Positions 6,791-8,794 of a DNA stretch of 8,794 nt are shown piece by piece. Where the stretch lies: positions 1 through 8,794 of the forward strand of contig JANXWU010000451.1 of NCBI GenBank assembly GCA_025350985.1, written 5' to 3'. The stretch is from Spartobacteria bacterium. Lineage in GTDB: Bacteria; Verrucomicrobiota; Verrucomicrobiia; Chthoniobacterales; Chthoniobacteraceae. The notes under the pieces were generated by a model. The model saw nothing but the letters and a program-made list of their open reading frames with translations. It was not told the origin of the DNA and did no database searches. Positions within the stretch are counted from its first letter, which is position 1. Every line of letters starts with the position of its first letter. The translations under genes and the position numbers were made by a program.

Positions 6791-7641
6791 TGACCTTCTA
6801 TAACTTCCAGCGCCGCGGCACGGGCCTGCTCCTCAACCCATGGCGGGAGAGCGGGGCGAACCGCACCCTGGCCCGGGACTCCAAAAGTTTCGACGGCGCG
6901 GATTTGGGCGGCACGAATCCGCAAATCCACCGCGACGGCGTCCGTTACCCGCTCTACTATCGGGCCAACCTGACGGGCCTCTTGGGCGAGTACGATGACG
7001 ACATCTTCGCGCGTTCGCGGCGGATGGTCTTCATGCGCTGGCCCCACCCCACGTTCTATCCCTACACCGATCTGCTGTACCTCGATGAGTGGACCGCCAG
7101 CGGAGGATACAGCATAGTGCAGTGGCAGACGGGGTGGTCGACGCATGAACCGCACTACTCGCGGGCGTCCTTCTCGCCGTCGCTACGGGCGTTCTCGAAT
7201 GTCACCGGCGCCGAGGCGTCGATCGGCGGCGGCAGCGTCGACGTCTGGCTGTCCGATCCGCAGTGCGGCTTCGCGCTCGATGAAGAGACGGTCGTCATCT
7301 CCGGCGCTACGGTGAAGCAGCGTCGCGCCACGCTCAGCTACCGCGTGTTCGTGAAAGCAACGGTCGCATCCGATCTAACGGTCGGCTCTTCGGTCGCACC
7401 GACCGGCACAACCGTGGGATACAGCATGGACGTCACGTGGTCGGTCGTTTTACCCGACCTCTACCCCACGCCAAATGGCATCCACGGCCTGGAGCTGCCG
7501 TTCGCCACGATGACTGGCCCCGGAGTCGGTTCCCACGACCTGCCTGGCGCGCTCCTTTTGTCGTTGATAGCAGATATCGACATCATGATCGCGCCCGGCA
7601 GTTTCGCCGGCTCGACGGCGACGATGGCCCTCGCTCCGTGA
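6790..7641 (+). CDS. Unidentified virion protein, 283 aa, last gene of the tail operon
   Basis: The ATG overlaps the stop of the 619-aa gene (TAATG), which implies translational coupling; there is no Shine-Dalgarno. I do not recognise the family. The first 130 residues are rich in Tyr, Trp, Arg and Asp, with RYPLYYRANLTGLLGEYDDD (52-71) and WPHPTFYPYTDLLYLDEW (84-101), which resembles a receptor-contact or carbohydrate-contact surface. The rest is beta-rich and Gly/Thr/Val-rich (VDVWLSDPQCGF 150-161, TTVGYSMDVTWSVVLPDLYP 207-226) and ends in a hydrophobic segment (LPGALLLSLIADIDIMIAPG 251-270) that is probably buried strand or helix and not a membrane anchor. Coming last in the operon and following the Ig/MBG protein, a fibre, spike or tip-cap role is plausible but unproven. 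Confidence 0.6.
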   Translation: MTFYNFQRRGTGLLLNPWRESGANRTLARDSKSFDGADLGGTNPQIHRDGVRYPLYYRANLTGLLGEYDDDIFARSRRMVFMRWPHPTFYPYTDLLYLDEWTASGGYSIVQWQTGWSTHEPHYSRASFSPSLRAFSNVTGAEASIGGGSVDVWLSDPQCGFALDEETVVISGATVKQRRATLSYRVFVKATVASDLTVGSSVAPTGTTVGYSMDVTWSVVLPDLYPTPNGIHGLELPFATMTGPGVGSHDLPGALLLSLIADIDIMIAPGSFAGSTATMALAP

Positions 7642-7652
7642 GACATATTCCT

Positions 7653-7677
7653 TGACCGCATGTCGGCAATTGCCGAC
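7653..7677 (+). repeat. Palindromic repeat unit A (REP-like), left copy
   Basis: The 25-base unit is TGACCGCATGTC, then G, then GCAATTGC, then C, then GAC. Its core with one more base, TGTCGGCAATTGCCGACA (7661-7678), is a perfect 18-base palindrome. An outer pair, ATTCCTT (7647-7653) and AAGGAAT (7681-7687), lengthens the possible hairpin. It starts 11 bases after the stop of the last tail gene, where REP-type elements often lie and protect mRNA 3' ends. No T run follows, so it is not a standard intrinsic terminator. Confidence 0.7.
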
Positions 7678-7759
7678 ACGAAGGAATCATCGTGCGGCAA
7701 TCAATCCCACGGTAGCTCCGTCCCCTCGTTGCCCGGTCGCGCGATTTTTGGTTTTGGCC

Positions 7760-7784
7760 GTCTGCAATTGCAGACATGCGGTCA
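7760..7784 (-). repeat. Palindromic repeat unit B (REP-like), inverted copy
   Basis: On the - strand this is the same 25-base unit as at 7653-7677, with two differences: TGACCGCATGTC, then T, then GCAATTGC, then A, then GAC. The two differing bases pair with each other in the palindrome (G:C in the left copy, T:A here), so the dyad is kept. The core GTCTGCAATTGCAGAC (7760-7775) is a perfect 16-base palindrome. Together the copies form a head-to-head pair spanning 132 bases. Confidence 0.7.
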
Positions 7785-7872
7785 CTTTGCCTGGGCCGCA
7801 ACGAGGCACACAACCAACAGCATTGTTACCACCACACGACAGGGGCGATTTCTGGAGACTCCCGTCCATCTG

Positions 7873-7894
7873 AGGGGGCTTGCCCTGTTTTTTT
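7873..7894 (+). terminator. Possible weak intrinsic terminator
   Basis: AGGG (7873-7876) can pair with CCCT (7883-7886) over a six-base loop, and a run of seven T (7888-7894) follows after one G. The stem is only four base pairs, so this is a weak call. It lies about 230 bases past the last tail gene and just before the promoter at 7904, a sensible place to end the late transcript. Confidence 0.3.
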
Positions 7895-7903
7895 CCACCC
7901 CTG

Positions 7904-7932
7904 TTGACGTTTGCGGGGGGCGAAGGCATAAT
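7904..7932 (+). promoter_or_regulatory. Sigma-70-type promoter upstream of the tRNA fragment
   Basis: TTGACG (7904-7909) and CATAAT (7927-7932) are 17 bases apart, the optimal spacing; each matches five of six consensus bases. Transcription would start near 7939, about 47 bases before the tRNA 5' end. This is a normal distance for a tRNA leader, so it is probably the original tRNA promoter. Confidence 0.65.
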
Positions 7933-7942
7933 TGAGGCGTCA

Positions 7943-7977
7943 TCTGCGATTCGTCGCAGACACTGGGCCCCGGCCCA
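7943..7977 (+). other. Two hairpins in the tRNA leader
   Basis: TCTGCGA (7943-7949) pairs perfectly with TCGCAGA (7954-7960) over a TTCG tetraloop. Right after it, TGGGCC (7964-7969) pairs with GGCCCA (7972-7977) over CC. Both lie between the predicted start point and the tRNA 5' end. An A run, not a T run, follows on the + strand, so they are not terminators in this direction. A role in leader processing or RNA stability is possible. Confidence 0.5.
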
Positions 7978-7985
7978 AAAACCGT

Positions 7986-8055
<70 letters not shown>

Positions 8056-8410
8056 GAAACACGGATTCTCTCCGGAATCCACGATTAACGCCGCGCGGCT
8101 TCACCTCTGCGCGCAATGCAATTGCGTCGTCGAAATCAAATCGTGGGGCTGCCGTCATGCTCCCGCTGTTCGATGCCATCGACCGCCTCTGCGACGAGGT
8201 CACTTGCCCACGCGAGCGGCTATCCGCTATTGACAGAGCAATACGTTTTTTTCGGTGCCGGCAAAGCCACCCAGGAAACGAGAAGGGATGCAAACCGGCA
8301 TGGAGCCATTAACGGGTTGGGGAACGTTCATCGCTAAAACAGTCTGGTTGAAGATCTGGCGGAGCTTGGGAAGGCAGAAACTGGTTCGAGGACTTTCGGG
8401 AGTGAGCAGC

Positions 8411-8593
8411 GTGACAATCAACAGGTCGAGCACGGTGCGGCTGAAATGCCCGAATTGCGCGAAACGTTCGGACTTCAGCCTCGAACGCTTGGAGGGAAAC
8501 CCGAGATGCCTGATTTGCCGGGAGATTTTCGACGGCGGTCCCTTCGTGCAAAACCTCAATGAGCAACTTCTGGCAGCCGTGCAGAGGATTTGA
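8411..8593 (+). CDS. Small zinc-ribbon protein, about 60 aa
   Basis: The chosen start is GTG 8411, eight bases after GGGAG (8398-8402), giving 60 aa. Earlier in-frame starts exist (GTG 8255, ATG 8288 and 8300, GTG 8402), the longest giving 112 aa. Third codon positions look clearly more GC-rich after about 8411 than before, and the protein-like part starts there. It contains CPNC and CLIC, a C-x2-C-x16-C-x2-C arrangement expected to bind one zinc ion, followed by REIFDGGPFV and a helical end, NLNEQLLAAVQRI. Zinc ribbons of this size are found in small nucleic-acid-binding or regulatory proteins, and I cannot name a function. Its last 38 bases overlap the end of the convergent - strand gene. 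Confidence 0.55.
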   Translation: MTINRSSTVRLKCPNCAKRSDFSLERLEGNPRCLICREIFDGGPFVQNLNEQLLAAVQRI

Positions 8594-8794
8594 GATGAGT
8601 TCCATCAATATAAGACTCGAAAATCTTGGCACTCGCGACAACCGCCTCCGGATCGCTGCCGATGCCGCGTCCGTGGTAGTCGATCGCCTTTTTGAGCATC
8701 CCCCGGCGATCCGCTCCCGCGTGTTTGGACCCCGCGCAAAAACCGTAGCTCCACTCCGACTTCATCAGGCTGCGTACCCACGCCGCATAAAGAA
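8556..8794 (-). CDS. Unidentified gene, C-terminal part, running off the window
   Basis: On the - strand the frame ends at TGA (8558-8556). An ATG lies at 8765, but the frame stays open to the window edge and upstream residues (LYAAWVRSL) continue the same protein-like pattern, so the true start is probably outside. 78 residues are visible. SEWSYGFCAG is followed by the helical segments RRGMLKKAIDYHGRGIGSDP and EAVVASAKIFESYIDG, and a polar end. The amphipathic helices and coherent composition make it more credible than the other frames here. I do not recognise the family. It converges on the zinc-ribbon gene with a 38-base tail overlap. Confidence 0.5.
   Translation of the reverse strand, partial: LYAAWVRSLMKSEWSYGFCAGSKHAGADRRGMLKKAIDYHGRGIGSDPEAVVASAKIFESYIDGTHLKSSARLPEVAH

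Noticed and set aside
7661..7678. Palindrome after the last tail gene as an intrinsic terminator
   Set aside because: The stem is good, but no T run follows on either strand.
7652..7935. Small frames over the palindromic region, for example 91 aa from 7660
   Set aside because: They translate through both palindromes and the T run, have no codon bias or Shine-Dalgarno, and similar peptides arise on both strands from the repeats.
8227..8641. Two 110-aa - strand frames opposite the zinc-ribbon gene
   Set aside because: They lack motifs, and the + strand frame carries an ordered four-Cys ribbon and more GC-rich third positions in its last part.

Overview
The window is high-GC DNA. Positions 1-7641 carry a run of co-directional, tightly packed virion genes from the tail module of a tailed phage or prophage. 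Ig-like and MBG domains, several genes without a Shine-Dalgarno, and a TTGACG/CATAAT promoter suggest a planctomycete-like (possibly Pirellulales) host. This is an inference from style; no taxonomic marker gene is present.

Layout, all on the + strand up to 7641: the last 24 codons of an unidentified gene (1-75); a probable major tail tube protein that is an internal tandem duplication (82-819); a gpG-like tail assembly chaperone (880-1290) that appears to be extended to a gpGT-like fusion (880-1547) by a -1 frameshift on a run of nine A; a short tape-measure protein (1551-3329); then four genes I cannot match to classical lambda tail-tip proteins: 363 aa (3329-4420), 153 aa (4417-4878), a 619-aa protein with two Ig-like and two MBG-like domains (4931-6790), and 283 aa (6790-7641). 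The order tail tube, G/GT, tape measure, tip is the canonical siphovirus morphogenesis order. Stop/start overlaps (TGATG, ATGA, TAATG) point to one translationally coupled late operon.

Positions 7642-8254 hold no convincing gene but several ordered structures: a head-to-head pair of palindromic repeats with core GCAATTGC (7653-7677 and 7760-7784), a weak possible terminator (about 7873-7894), a good sigma-70-type promoter (7904-7932), two leader hairpins, and the 5' two thirds of a tRNA-Asp(GTC) gene (7986-8034). The tRNA lacks its T arm and 3' acceptor strand. In their place is an inverted, slightly diverged copy of a tRNA 5' end, so 7987-8055 forms one long, almost continuous hairpin centred on the anticodon loop.

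Positions 8255-8794 look different: lower GC, no link to the tail operon, a small zinc-ribbon protein on + (best start 8411) and the C-terminal part of an unidentified - strand gene that runs off the window. Their 3' ends overlap convergently. The tRNA structure probably marks the boundary between the phage-like operon and other DNA, but no integrase or complete attachment site is visible.
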